Assembly (NCBI RefSeq): GCF_000264375.1
Contig: NZ_AJXW01000062.1
Coordinates: forward strand, 1-48,223
Source of the DNA: Rhodanobacter thiooxydans LCS2
GTDB lineage: Bacteria; Pseudomonadota; Gammaproteobacteria; Xanthomonadales; Rhodanobacteraceae
Reading direction: 5' to 3'
Length of the DNA: 48,223 nucleotides
Positions 16,945 through 27,600 of this stretch are shown piece by piece. The position numbers were made by a program, and so were the translations under genes. The notes beneath the pieces were generated by a model. It ran no database searches. It was not told the DNA's origin and saw only the letters and a list, made by a program, of their open reading frames with translations. The first letter of the stretch is position 1. Each line of letters starts with the position of its first letter.

Positions 16945-19900
16945 TAGTCTACAACCTCAATTCTCACCCGACTCCCGTTAGGGAGACCTCGACACTGTCC
17001 GCCAATGCATGCGCCTGACCCACGATTATCCGACGGATTGACGTGGCGCACACTCGCTCCACGCCCACCCTCGTCAAACATTGCCGGCGGGTACTCATCT
17101 CGATCATAGCCGGGCTTGGATTCTGTACCTTCCATTGATGCACGTCGATTTAAACCTGAACCAGGGCGATTGATTGTAAGTGTATCTGGATGCCCGGCGG
17201 CCTGCGCATCCCTGATATGGGCCGCCGACTCGGGATACTTTGCCGCAGAGATCCTGACAACTTTTACACTGTCATCAACCGCATTCGCGACATCTCTAGC
17301 CACGTCATCGGCAGAGCTGGCAACAGCGGAATCTGCCTCCGCACCAAGTCGCCCCACCAGTGCGCGGACGCCCTTGCCAACAAAAGGCCCTAGCACTTTA
17401 GCTACCTTGCCGCCAATAGCGCCAAGACCTGTGTCTATCAACATGGAACAGAAGTTGAAGCTGTCCTGCTTATGATTCAGGATCCGCAAGCCCTGTGTAG
17501 TGAGATTTCCCGCAAGCCCGCCAGCCGCGCCCGCCAACACAGGGTTGAATGTATAAAGGAAAACCTCACCCGCTACCGCGCCACTAACAGCCGCACCTGC
17601 GTAATTCTCCCAGCCACTGAATTCTCCATGATAGAGATCGATAGCCCCTTGTATGGCCATACCTATGATGGCGCCACCAATGATGGCAGTGGCGTCGTCG
17701 ATACCTAGCCACAATCCATAGGCGTCGTAATAGATTGTCGGTGCTGAGTTGGCGTAAAGGTAGGTGTTGGTTCCCCCGGCTAAGCCAATCGGATCAGAAC
17801 TGATATAACGACCCACCTGCGGGTCGTAATAGCGGTGCAGGTTGTAGTGCAGCCCCGTTTCGCTGTCGGAATACTGTCCGGGGAGGCGCCAAGGCTGGTA
17901 AATCGTGCTGCCGCTGGCCAATGTCGCCTGACCATCGACGGTGTAATCCGTAGCGGCCCATACGACCGCCCCCGTCTTGTCAATCACCCGCCAGGGCGCG
18001 CCCTGCACGTCATTCAAGTAGTAGTAATAGCTGCCGTTCTGGCGCGTGAAGATCGGCGTAGTGCCGTACTGCTCGCCAACCATCCAGCCATAGCTGCGCA
18101 GTACCGCGCCGGCCTGATCCGCTTCGGCCAGCACACCTTCGCTACCCTGTAGAAACAAGGTCAGCCCGGCCGCGGCCCCGGTAGCCTGAGCACCAGTTGC
18201 GGTGACCTCCTTGCTTAGCCGATAGCTGAAAGGATCATAGGTATAGCGCGCGATCGCCTCATTGTTGGCGTCGCGGACCTCCAGCAACCGGTTGTAAGCG
18301 TCGTACAGATAATGCGTGACACGTAGCGCGCCGCTGGACGCGCTGTCGGTCTTGCTGGTCAGGTTGCCGTCAACGTCGTAGACGTAGCTGACACTGCCGC
18401 GCTGAATCAGTCGGTTGGCATCATCGTATTGCCACGTACCGGAGGTGTTGCTGTCGCTGGTGCGATTGGCTGCCGCGTCGAGCGTGAATGCCCGATCTCC
18501 GCCAAAACCCGCCTTGTCGGCCCCGGTCAGGTGCAGCGCATCGTCGTAGGTATAGCTGGTGGACTGCTCGGCGATGCTGCGCCGAGTGAGTTCGCCCATC
18601 ACGCCGTACTGGTAACTCTGCGACAGCAACGTCGCCTGATTCGGCGAGATTGCCCTGACCTCGGTGGTTTCGGAGAACGCGTTGTGCGAGACAGTCAGGC
18701 GGCTGCCGCCAGGAAACACGATCTCGCTGGGCATCAACCATTGTCGAGCCGTGACACTGATGGAGCCCGCGCCCGGCAGATCCATCCGATCGAGCTGGCC
18801 GTTGCCGTTATAGGCATAGGTTATGGTGTTCCCGTCTGGCCCGGTATAGCTCTTGACCTGGCGATTGGCGTAATAGGTATAGCTGCGACTCAAAGTGACG
18901 CCGCGCTGGGTTACCGCCTCACGAAGCAGGCCATCGTTGTCGTCGTAGCTCAACGTAGCGCTGGCGGTCGGGGTATGCCACTCGATCAGATTGCTGGACG
19001 CGTCCCAGCGAAAGGTGTCGTGACTTTCTTCGCTGCCATCGGCGCGTTTGGCGATACGCTCGACCAGCCGTCCGCCAGCGTCGTAAACCATGTTGATGGT
19101 TACGCCGCTAGGCCGGACCACACTGGTCAGACGCCCGCCAGCGTCATAGCCGTAATGCGTGGTTTGCCCCGCCGGATTGGTCTCCTCGATCAGTTTGTTG
19201 CGACGGTCGTAGGCCATCCTGGTGCGATGGGCACGCTGATCGGTAATACCCACCACGTTGCTGCGGTGGTCATAATCCAGCCCCACCGTATGGCCCAATT
19301 CATCGGTCTGCAATACGGCACGGCCTAGCCTGTCGTATGCAAATGCCTGGCTCTTGCCCTTCGCGTCGGTGGCGAGCGCCAGCGCACCGCGCGCATCGTA
19401 CGAATACTGCGATGCACGCGTCTGAGCGTCTGCTATCGCCGAGCTTTGCGTCAGCCATCCGCGCGCGTTGTATTTCATCAACCGCGTCAGCGTGGGATAG
19501 GCCACCTTGGTGACCAGCCCGTTGCCGCGATCCTGTCCATCGCTGTCGGTGTAATCGAAAGTGGTTGCACTACCGATCCCGTCAGTCAGCTTCTGCATGC
19601 GGCCGAACTGGTCGTAGTCGATGCGCGCCGTCTGGCCCACCGCGTCGCTTGCCGCGACCATTTGTCCCATCGCGTTGTACTGCAGCTGCACGGCCGCCCC
19701 GTAAGGGTCGACCAGGCGCTGCATCCGGCCCGCGGCGTCGTAACTCAGCTGGCTCGTTTTGCCACGGGGATCGGTCACCAATAGCGGGCGATCGGTCTTG
19801 TCGTAGGTATAAGTCGTGGTGTTGCCGTTGGCATCGATCGTGCTCAGCACGTTGCCATTGGCGTCATAGGTGAATGCGGTGACATGGGCGTTGGGGTCGG

Positions 19901-21677
19901 TGATCCGGGTGATCTGGCCGAGCGTGTTGTAGGTGTAATGCCAGACTTGGCCCTCGCCATCTGTCAGCTGGGCAACATTGCCCGCCGCGTCGTAGCCGAG
20001 CTGCATTTGCGCATCGGGATCGGCGATGCCATCCGCGCGAATGCCTCCCTTACTTGTGATGCGCTCGGGTTCTCCACGCTGATTGAATTCGTACTCGCTG
20101 CGCTGAGCCTCAGGCAGACCGACAGCCACATCAATTGATCGCACATTGCCATGGGCATCATAAGAAAGCTGCGTCTTGACGCCTGACTCATCGACGGCTT
20201 CGGTCACGTCGAGCGAACCGGCCGCGTAGCGATAAGTCTGCTTCGTACCATCGGCCGCCGTGCGTTCGGTAACTTGATCGAATGCATCGCGTACGACCTG
20301 CGTGGTGCTTCCCCGCGCATCCGTGTAGCGCGCATTGCGCCAGTCGCCTTGCATGCTCAACAGCTGCTTGCCGTTGGCTTCGTAATTGACCAGTCGCCCT
20401 TCCTGATCAAGAACCATGAACTCACGCGAGCGCCCGGCAGAAGTCGCCGGGTGGCTCACACTGATGTTGAACTCCTTCTTGAGCTTGTCGTAACCGTACT
20501 CGACATCGGTTTGACCGCCGTCGGGGGCGATCATCCTGGAAATTCGGCCGGTGACGCCGTAAACCACCTGTGTGATGCGATTTTCCGCATCGGTCACTTT
20601 CTTGATCTTCAGCGTGGTGTCGACGGGTAGATTCTGATCACCACCGCTGTCGCCAGCGCCGCCGTAGTCGAAGGTGGTGACGTGTCCCAGAGCATCCACG
20701 ACGGCATGCAGGCGGCCCTTGCTGTCGTACTGGTACTGGACGCGGCGAATGCTGCCATCAAGCGGAGTATGGTCACGCGCTTCCGTGATGAAGTCGCCAT
20801 TGCCGCTGTACAGCAGCGTAAAGACGGTGCGGCCGTTGTCATCCAGCACCCGCTCGATCTGGCCATGGCTGCCGTACTGCATCCAGACCCGCACATCATT
20901 GCGGTCACCGTAACTGCTGATGCGACCAAGGTTGTCGTACTCGATCCATTCACCGCTGCGGTCGATCCAGCGGAAACCATTGACTTGCGTTGTAGCCACA
21001 CCGCCATGCCCCGGCTTTCCGGCAGGCGGATGCGCATTGGGGCCAGCGCTGATCGGAAGAACGGGCACCATCTGCGGCCGCACGATGAATCGTGGATACT
21101 TGCTGCTGACGTAGGTGCTGCCGTCGGTGCTGCGCGAAAAGCCCACGCCCTTGCGCGCAATGGCCTGAAGTGCGCTCAGGTCGGGGAGTGGATGGCCCTC
21201 GGCGTCCCGCCCGAAAGCGGGGTCATTCGGGACTCGTGTCTGCTCGATCCTGGCGTCCGGCGCCTGGGGAATGACTGCCGCCACGCCCGATGACGCTGTG
21301 GTGTCGCAACTGTTGATGCCGTCGATGATGCTGCAGGTGAAGAACGCACCAATGGAGGCATAACTCGACTTGTAGAACGATGGATTGCCCAGCCCCGACC
21401 ACTGTCGGTTGAACACCCACCGGTTGCCGTCGAAGTCGCGGTTGACCCGCACGAAGCCTCCCGGCACCTTCACCCGCAGGTCGTCCTGGGCGACGGTGAA
21501 ATCACCGTTTGCGCTACCCAGCCCCATGCTGCCGTTGCTGCCCAGCGGATAGACCTGGGCGTGGCTGGTGAAAGCAAAGCAGGCGAGAAAGACGGCTGCC
21601 AACAAACGGCTGACATGCCGACGTGATCGAGCTTGAGTGGGCGACGGCAACATCCTGTTGTTCAAACGCAGTGTCAT
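16944..21677 (-). CDS. Sec-exported Rhs/YD-repeat toxin with C-terminal NucA/NucB-type nuclease
   Basis: The product has 1577 aa. N-terminal signal peptide at about 1-40 (RLLAAVFLACFAFTSHAQ), then a DUF6531-like start (GDFTVAQDDLRVKVPGGFVRV), a long series of YD repeats (YDxxGRL, YTYDxxGN) forming the Rhs shell, and the Rhs core end at about 1295 (SSDPIGLAGGTNTYLYANSAPT). The variable tip has a Gly/Ala-rich, membrane-like stretch at about 1330-1400 and a nuclease domain at about 1475-1577. That domain shows YDRDEYPPAMFDEGG (from 1524) and SVRHVNPSDNRGSG, the NucA/NucB DNase motifs with the expected acidic residues. It has no PAAR or VgrG-linked N-terminus, so type VI delivery is not indicated. 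The ATG at 21677 overlaps the upstream stop by one base. The expected partner is the SUKH gene downstream. Confidence 0.93.
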   Translation of the reverse strand: MTLRLNNRMLPSPTQARSRRHVSRLLAAVFLACFAFTSHAQVYPLGSNGSMGLGSANGDFTVAQDDLRVKVPGGFVRVNRDFDGNRWVFNRQWSGLGNPSFYKSSYASIGAFFTCSIIDGINSCDTTASSGVAAVIPQAPDARIEQTRVPNDPAFGRDAEGHPLPDLSALQAIARKGVGFSRSTDGSTYVSSKYPRFIVRPQMVPVLPISAGPNAHPPAGKPGHGGVATTQVNGFRWIDRSGEWIEYDNLGRISSYGDRNDVRVWMQYGSHGQIERVLDDNGRTVFTLLYSGNGDFITEARDHTPLDGSIRRVQYQYDSKGRLHAVVDALGHVTTFDYGGAGDSGGDQNLPVDTTLKIKKVTDAENRITQVVYGVTGRISRMIAPDGGQTDVEYGYDKLKKEFNISVSHPATSAGRSREFMVLDQEGRLVNYEANGKQLLSMQGDWRNARYTDARGSTTQVVRDAFDQVTERTAADGTKQTYRYAAGSLDVTEAVDESGVKTQLSYDAHGNVRSIDVAVGLPEAQRSEYEFNQRGEPERITSKGGIRADGIADPDAQMQLGYDAAGNVAQLTDGEGQVWHYTYNTLGQITRITDPNAHVTAFTYDANGNVLSTIDANGNTTTYTYDKTDRPLLVTDPRGKTSQLSYDAAGRMQRLVDPYGAAVQLQYNAMGQMVAASDAVGQTARIDYDQFGRMQKLTDGIGSATTFDYTDSDGQDRGNGLVTKVAYPTLTRLMKYNARGWLTQSSAIADAQTRASQYSYDARGALALATDAKGKSQAFAYDRLGRAVLQTDELGHTVGLDYDHRSNVVGITDQRAHRTRMAYDRRNKLIEETNPAGQTTHYGYDAGGRLTSVVRPSGVTINMVYDAGGRLVERIAKRADGSEESHDTFRWDASSNLIEWHTPTASATLSYDDNDGLLREAVTQRGVTLSRSYTYYANRQVKSYTGPDGNTITYAYNGNGQLDRMDLPGAGSISVTARQWLMPSEIVFPGGSRLTVSHNAFSETTEVRAISPNQATLLSQSYQYGVMGELTRRSIAEQSTSYTYDDALHLTGADKAGFGGDRAFTLDAAANRTSDSNTSGTWQYDDANRLIQRGSVSYVYDVDGNLTSKTDSASSGALRVTHYLYDAYNRLLEVRDANNEAIARYTYDPFSYRLSKEVTATGAQATGAAAGLTLFLQGSEGVLAEADQAGAVLRSYGWMVGEQYGTTPIFTRQNGSYYYYLNDVQGAPWRVIDKTGAVVWAATDYTVDGQATLASGSTIYQPWRLPGQYSDSETGLHYNLHRYYDPQVGRYISSDPIGLAGGTNTYLYANSAPTIYYDAYGLWLGIDDATAIIGGAIIGMAIQGAIDLYHGEFSGWENYAGAAVSGAVAGEVFLYTFNPVLAGAAGGLAGNLTTQGLRILNHKQDSFNFCSMLIDTGLGAIGGKVAKVLGPFVGKGVRALVGRLGAEADSAVASSADDVARDVANAVDDSVKVVRISAAKYPESAAHIRDAQAAGHPDTLTINRPGSGLNRRASMEGTESKPGYDRDEYPPAMFDEGGRGASVRHVNPSDNRGSGACIGGQCRGLPNGSRVRIEVVD

Positions 21678-24600
21678 TATTGACCGCCCTCGTTGCCGCC
21701 ACCGGATTGCTTGTTCTTGGGTTCGAAACAGTCGCCGCTGCCCTTGGTACACAACGGCAGACCGGGCAATGTGGATGTACCGGGGCCACCCGACCCACCC
21801 CAGCCGCTGCCACCACCAGCCGAACCGCTGCCCCCACTCCCACCTGTCGGATTGGTGCCCGCCGGGCAAGCGCTGGACTCGACGTAGAACCAGTTCGCCG
21901 AAGAACCGCAGTTGTTGCTTTCCGCGCCATTGGCGCAGGTGTAGTTGCAGGTCACCGGATAGCGTTTGCTGTAGGTGTAGCAACCGGCCGTCCCACTGAC
22001 ACCGGACGATTCCGATGCCGTGCCTGGGGCCGCCAGCGCCGTCGCACCACTCGTCAGGGTCGCCGTGCTTGGCGACATGGTCCGTGCGGCATCTGCGTCG
22101 GCGGATGGAATAAGCAACCTCGTTGAACCGCCATCCGCTTGCAACGCAACAGCCCCCACGGGGTCAGGCGAAGGCGTGGCCGCTTCGGCACCCCCATAGC
22201 TACGCAACGCAATCACCCGGTACGGCAGGCGCACGCGCTGCTTCGCCTCAAGCGTGGTCGGCGGCTGCACCAGGAACTCGAACTTGTAGTAGCCGTCGGC
22301 TTCCGGCGGGTGGGCCATCACGTTGTCGGCGCGAATCAGGCCGTAGTTGGTCAGGGTCAGTTCGCCCTGGAACACTTCGCCCGCCGCCATCTTCGGCAGG
22401 TTGATGCTGGTGGGTTGCAGCACCACCACCGGGGCTGGCACGTCAGTCTCGAACGTGGCGTTGAGGGTGATTTCGTAGCGGTCCTCGATGGTGATCTCGC
22501 GCACCGACCATTCCACCGAGATCAGCGTGTACTCCAGGAAGATCGGCTGATTGACGATCAGGCCCGGTTTGACCGAGAAGCGGCCAGTGCTGTCCTGATG
22601 GTTCTGTGCGCTGGCCTTGAACTTGTAGCTGCCGGCCGGCAGGTTCTGGAAGAACGCCTCGCCAAAGGCATCGGTGGTCAGTTCATAGGTCTGGCTGACC
22701 ACGGCTTCGTTCTGCACGAAGATCCGCGCGCCGGCCAGGCCCGGGATCAGGTTGCCGTTCTTGTCGCGGGTGGCGGTATAGATGTCCGCCGCCTTGAACA
22801 GTACGTTGCCCTGGCCGGACTGGGTGACCGAGACGAAGACGTTGACGTCCTCCGCCGGCAGGTTGCTGCCGGCGATGCGCAGCCTGAACTCGTAGATGCC
22901 TTCGGCGACCTGGGCGCCGGGAGCGATGTTGAGATCGATGCTGCGCTTGTCGCCGATGCCGATGGTGCCGAGGTTCGGGTCGGACGCCAGGCTGATCCAC
23001 GCCGGCGCCGCATTGCCGTCCTTGTCGAGCAGGCCGGCGGTGACGTCGTTCATGGCGACGAAGCCCTTGTTCTCGATCAGCACCTTCTCGATCGTCGACT
23101 GGCCCTGCGACAGGCCCGCCTGCACGTAGTTCGGCGTGGCGTACAGTGCCGGTTTCGCTTCGGTCAGCGTGTAATCCACACTCAGCAGCGTCAGCGGCGT
23201 GCTGCCGGAGCCGTCGCTGAACACGGCCAGCACCAGGCGCCCGCTGGGGGCCGCCGTGTTGTCGCCCGACACGCTCACCGGCAGCGACAGGTTCTGCTTC
23301 GGCGCGATGTTGATCGGCGCGCCCGGCTCGACCTTGATACCCGGCAGCAGCATGCCGCTGGGCTGGTATTCCGGCGCGTAGACGACGCGCAGGTTGGTGG
23401 CCTGCGAGCCGGTGCCGGTGGTCGCCCGGTAGTCGATCTTGTAGGCGTAATTGCGCGGCACGCTCAGCTTGAACGTGGACGGCCCCACGTTGACGCGATT
23501 GATCGTGAAGCGCGCCTGGTTCGGGCGATCGGTCATGTCCGGGTGGATCGCGCCGACCTGATATTCGCCGGCGTCGGTCACGGTGGGCTTGAAGATGTAG
23601 CGGAAGGCGCCGTCGACATCCGTGGTGACGTTGGCCACCCGCTCGAAACCTTCCTGGTTGATAGCGATCTTCAATGGTGCATTCGGCACCGGCGCACCGC
23701 TGTCGCGATCCAGCGCACGGCCGAGGATGACGACGTCCTCGGTGCCGCTGGAGATGACCGGCGATGCGCTGGAAACCTCGCCGTAGTACGGCGTGTTGCT
23801 CAGCGTCACGGTACGCTCGCTGCCCATGCCGGGAATCGAAACCGCGTCGTCCTGGCCGGTAGCGTAGTGCAGCTGGTCGACCTCCAGCCGCAGGCGCACC
23901 TGGTCGGGGCTGGTCGCCGGCACCGGCATCACGAAGGCGTCCGACAGATAGCGCTGTCCCGGCGCAATGCGAGCAATGGTCTGACCGGTGGCCAGGGTCA
24001 CCACGCCGGCGCCGGTCGCCTGCTGGTACGGCGTGGTACCGAGCAGGTTGCCATCATTGTCGAGCAGCTTGAGGCGCAGTTCGTTGGAGGCATCGCGACC
24101 GTTGTTGCGCGCGGTCAGCAGTTCCACCTCGACATCGGAGGTGTTCTCCACGCTCAGGCGCACCTTGCCGCTGCCGCCGCGCACGAAGCTCTCGGCGTCC
24201 AGGCTGACCACCAATGCACTGTCGACCACGTCGACCTGACGCTGCCAGCCCAGCCGCACCCGTTCGCCCTCGTGCGGCACGCTTTCGATTGCCACGGTGA
24301 CCGCGGCTGGGCTGGGCAGGTCCGGGTAGCCGCCGATCACCACCGGCGCGATACGCGTGGCATTGGGCTCCAGCGTGAACAGTTCGGACTTGAACGTACG
24401 CGTGCCGATGGACACCACCACACGGGTATCGAGCAGCGACGTGGCCGAGAAGTTGGAGACCTGCATGCCAAGCCGGTTCATCACGTTGCGCTTGAGCGGC
24501 AGGCCGGTCACGATCTGCGCGCTCGCGTTCGGCAGCGTCACGCTGCGCGCCATGCGCACGTCGTTGGCGTCGACCGCCTCCACCGTGTAATGCCGTTCGC

Positions 24601-27600
24601 CGCCGGTGAAACCGGTATCGACCAGCTGGTTGGCGGTGATCGGCGTCGCGGTCAGCTTGACCCGCGCATCGCCTTCACCGACATAGACGTCGTAGCCCAC
24701 GGCGCCCTCGCCGTTCGGTGTCCATTGCAGCACCGGCAAGCCGCTGCCGATCTGTTCCACCTGCAGCGTCTTCACCGGCAGCAGGCTGAAGTTGAGGTAG
24801 ACGGAATTGGAGATCGCCGATTCGTTGCCGGCCGCATCCACCGCGGTCACCACGTAGGCGTGCTCGGACTGCGACGGCGTGGCATCGACCGCCTGCGGCG
24901 TCTTGATGCCCTGGCGGATCGGGGCCAGGCCATCGACCGAGGTGATCGTGGCCGTGGCGGCGCGGTACAGCCGGTAGCTGGCCGGCGCAGTACCCACCGG
25001 CGGCTGCCAAGTGGCGATCACGCCCTGGCTGCCCAGTGTCAGCTCGAGATTCTGCGGCGCACCAGGTGCGTTGCGGCTGCTGCGCACCTCGGCCACGGCC
25101 GACTCGTCGCTCTGCGTTTCCTGGCCGTTCGAACTGCGCACCGATGCCACCGAGTAGGCGTACAACCCGTCGACCGGAGTCTGATCGGTGGCAGTTGCCG
25201 CAGTGCTGCGCGACAGCGGCGTCCGCTGCGTCTCGCCCGGCGCCTGGCGGAACAGCTGATAGGCGCTGGCGCCATCCACCGCCTGCCATGCCAGTTGCAC
25301 CTTGCCGCCCGGCAAGGCCGTGGCCATCAGCCCCACCGGCACGTTCAGCGCGGGCAGCTCGCCCTGATAGACCTGGAACGCATTCGTCGTCTTGATCTGC
25401 GAGGACAGGTTGCCAAGTGCATCGGCGGCGATCGACGCAAAACCGAGCTGCTCGGCATTCGGCAAGCCGGCGTCGGCAGGCAGCTGGAATTTTGCGCGCC
25501 AGTGTGTGGCGTCGATGCGCTCGATGCCAGCCAGCGTGACCGGGGTTCGCGCTGCGCCCGACAGGTGGTACTGCAAGGCCGGCGTCTTGTCTGCCGGAAT
25601 GGCCTCGTCGTAGGTGAAGATGGCGGTGACGTCGCGCGACGCGTCGACCTTGATCGGTGCGGCCGGATCGAGCGCGATGGCGATCAACGCCGGGCCGACC
25701 GTATCGATCTTCAGCGTGGCGCCTTCGCGCACGTCGACACCGCGATTGCCGGTCACGTCACGCGCCGAGAACAGCACGTTCGCCACGCCCGAACCGGCAC
25801 CGGAGGCGAGGTTGAGACTGCCTTCGTAATGGGTGTCGTCGCGCTTGATCAGGTCGACCGGCATCGGCAGGCCGCCTTCCGGCACCACGCTCAGGTACGG
25901 CGTGCCGAGCAGCGGTTCGCTGACGGTGAGCTTGATCGCAACCGCGCCCTGGCCGTAGGTCGCCGTGGCCGCGTCGTAGGTACCCTGCGGCTGGTATTCG
26001 ATGCGCACGGCATACGGTCCGGTGCGATCGATGCTGGCACTGGCCGAGCTACTCGGCAAACTCGGTACGTCGGCGGCATTCAGCGATATCACCCGATAGA
26101 AATAGCCGCCGTCGCTGGCCGGCACGTCGTCGTGCGCGGTCGTGGCGCGCGGCAGCCGCACCAGCTTCTGTGCTTCGCTGATGGTGCTGAACTCGCTGCC
26201 GGCACGATAGATCTCGTAGGCGAACGCATTGGGATCGCTCGATGCCGTCCAGCTCAGGTGGATCTTGCCGTTGACCAGCGCAGCGGCGAGATTGGTCGGC
26301 GCTGCCGGCACGGTGGTGTCCAGGGTGACCTGCACCGGCGCGGACAGCGCACTGCTGCCGTACTGGTCGGTGGCGGTGGCCTGGATCTGGTTGCTCCCAG
26401 GACTGAGGTTGAACGAGGCCGAGAAGCGGCCATCGACACCCGCCGTCACGGTGGTGCCCACGGGTTGCCCGTTGAGCAACACCTGCACCTGGCTACCAGG
26501 CTGTGCATGGCCGGACACCGCCACGCTGGCGTTACGGGTGGTGCTGCCACCAATTGGCGCATTGATCACCGGAGCATCCGGAACGGCATGGGCGACGGTC
26601 ACTGCAAAGCTGGCGGTGGTGGCATTGCCCAGTGAATCGAGTGCGTGCAGGGCCAGCGTATGCGCACCGTTGGCGACGGCATCCAGGTCCAGGGCGACGG
26701 TGTAGCTCGCGTTGCCGCTGGCGGTGGCGACCACGACGCCGTCGAGCAGCAGCTCGATGCGCGAGATCGCGCTGCGGTCGGTCGCGGTGAAACTCAGACT
26801 GGTGCTGCGTGTGAACGTGGCGCCGTCGGCCAGGACCACGCCATCGACGGTGATACCGGCCAGCTGCGGGCCTTCGGTGTCGGGCACCGGCGCAGCGTGC
26901 GATACGGTGACGGTGACGCCATGCTCGCCAACACGACCAGCCTGGTCGGTGGCGACGGCCTTGATGAGGTAATTGCCGTCGGCCACTGCATCGGTGTTCC
27001 ACGCGAAGCTGTAGGGTGCCGCGGTGCGCGTGACCAGCAACTCGCTGCCCTGGAAGAACTGCACCTGCTTGATGCCGGACACGTCGCTGGCGCTGGCCTC
27101 GATGGTGATCGGCTCGCGGATCAGGCTGCCGGCTGCCGGGTTGGTCAGCTCGACCGTCGGCGGCTGGGTGTCGACCAGCACGCCACCATCCAGGGTAGCG
27201 GTGACCACCGTCCCAGTCGGGTCACGGAATTGCGCGGTCACGGTCTTGCGACCATCGCCGTTGGACAGGGTGTAGTCGACGGCGGCGCGGCCATTGGGCA
27301 GCGGCTGGAATGCGACCCCGGAGAAGCCGCCGTTCTCGGCAAGGCGATACTCGGTGGCGTTCACGCAGGAGAGTTCAAGCGCAACAGAACTCTGTTCGAA
27401 GAATGGCGCGGGCGCGGCCAGGCGCACCGTCGGATTCAGCAGCGGCACCGCCGTGAGGAAGCCGGCGTATTTCACGCCCGCGGATACCGCGTCGCCCTGC
27501 CCCTGCGGATTGCCGACGGGATCCTTCGGGCCGCTGGCATGACCCCACCAGTTGCCAGTGGCCTGGATCAAGGTCGCCGGCGTCTTGTTGAGGACTGCCT

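Noticed and set aside
17800..20700. Regular repeats that might suggest a CRISPR or satellite array
   Set aside because: They are in-frame YD repeats of the Rhs protein, with no spacer/repeat pattern.
22139..26635. 1498-aa open frame antisense to the 2167-aa protein
   Set aside because: Composition (Arg, His, Gln, Val repeats) is that of a shadow frame; the minus strand has recognisable Ig and FN3 domains.
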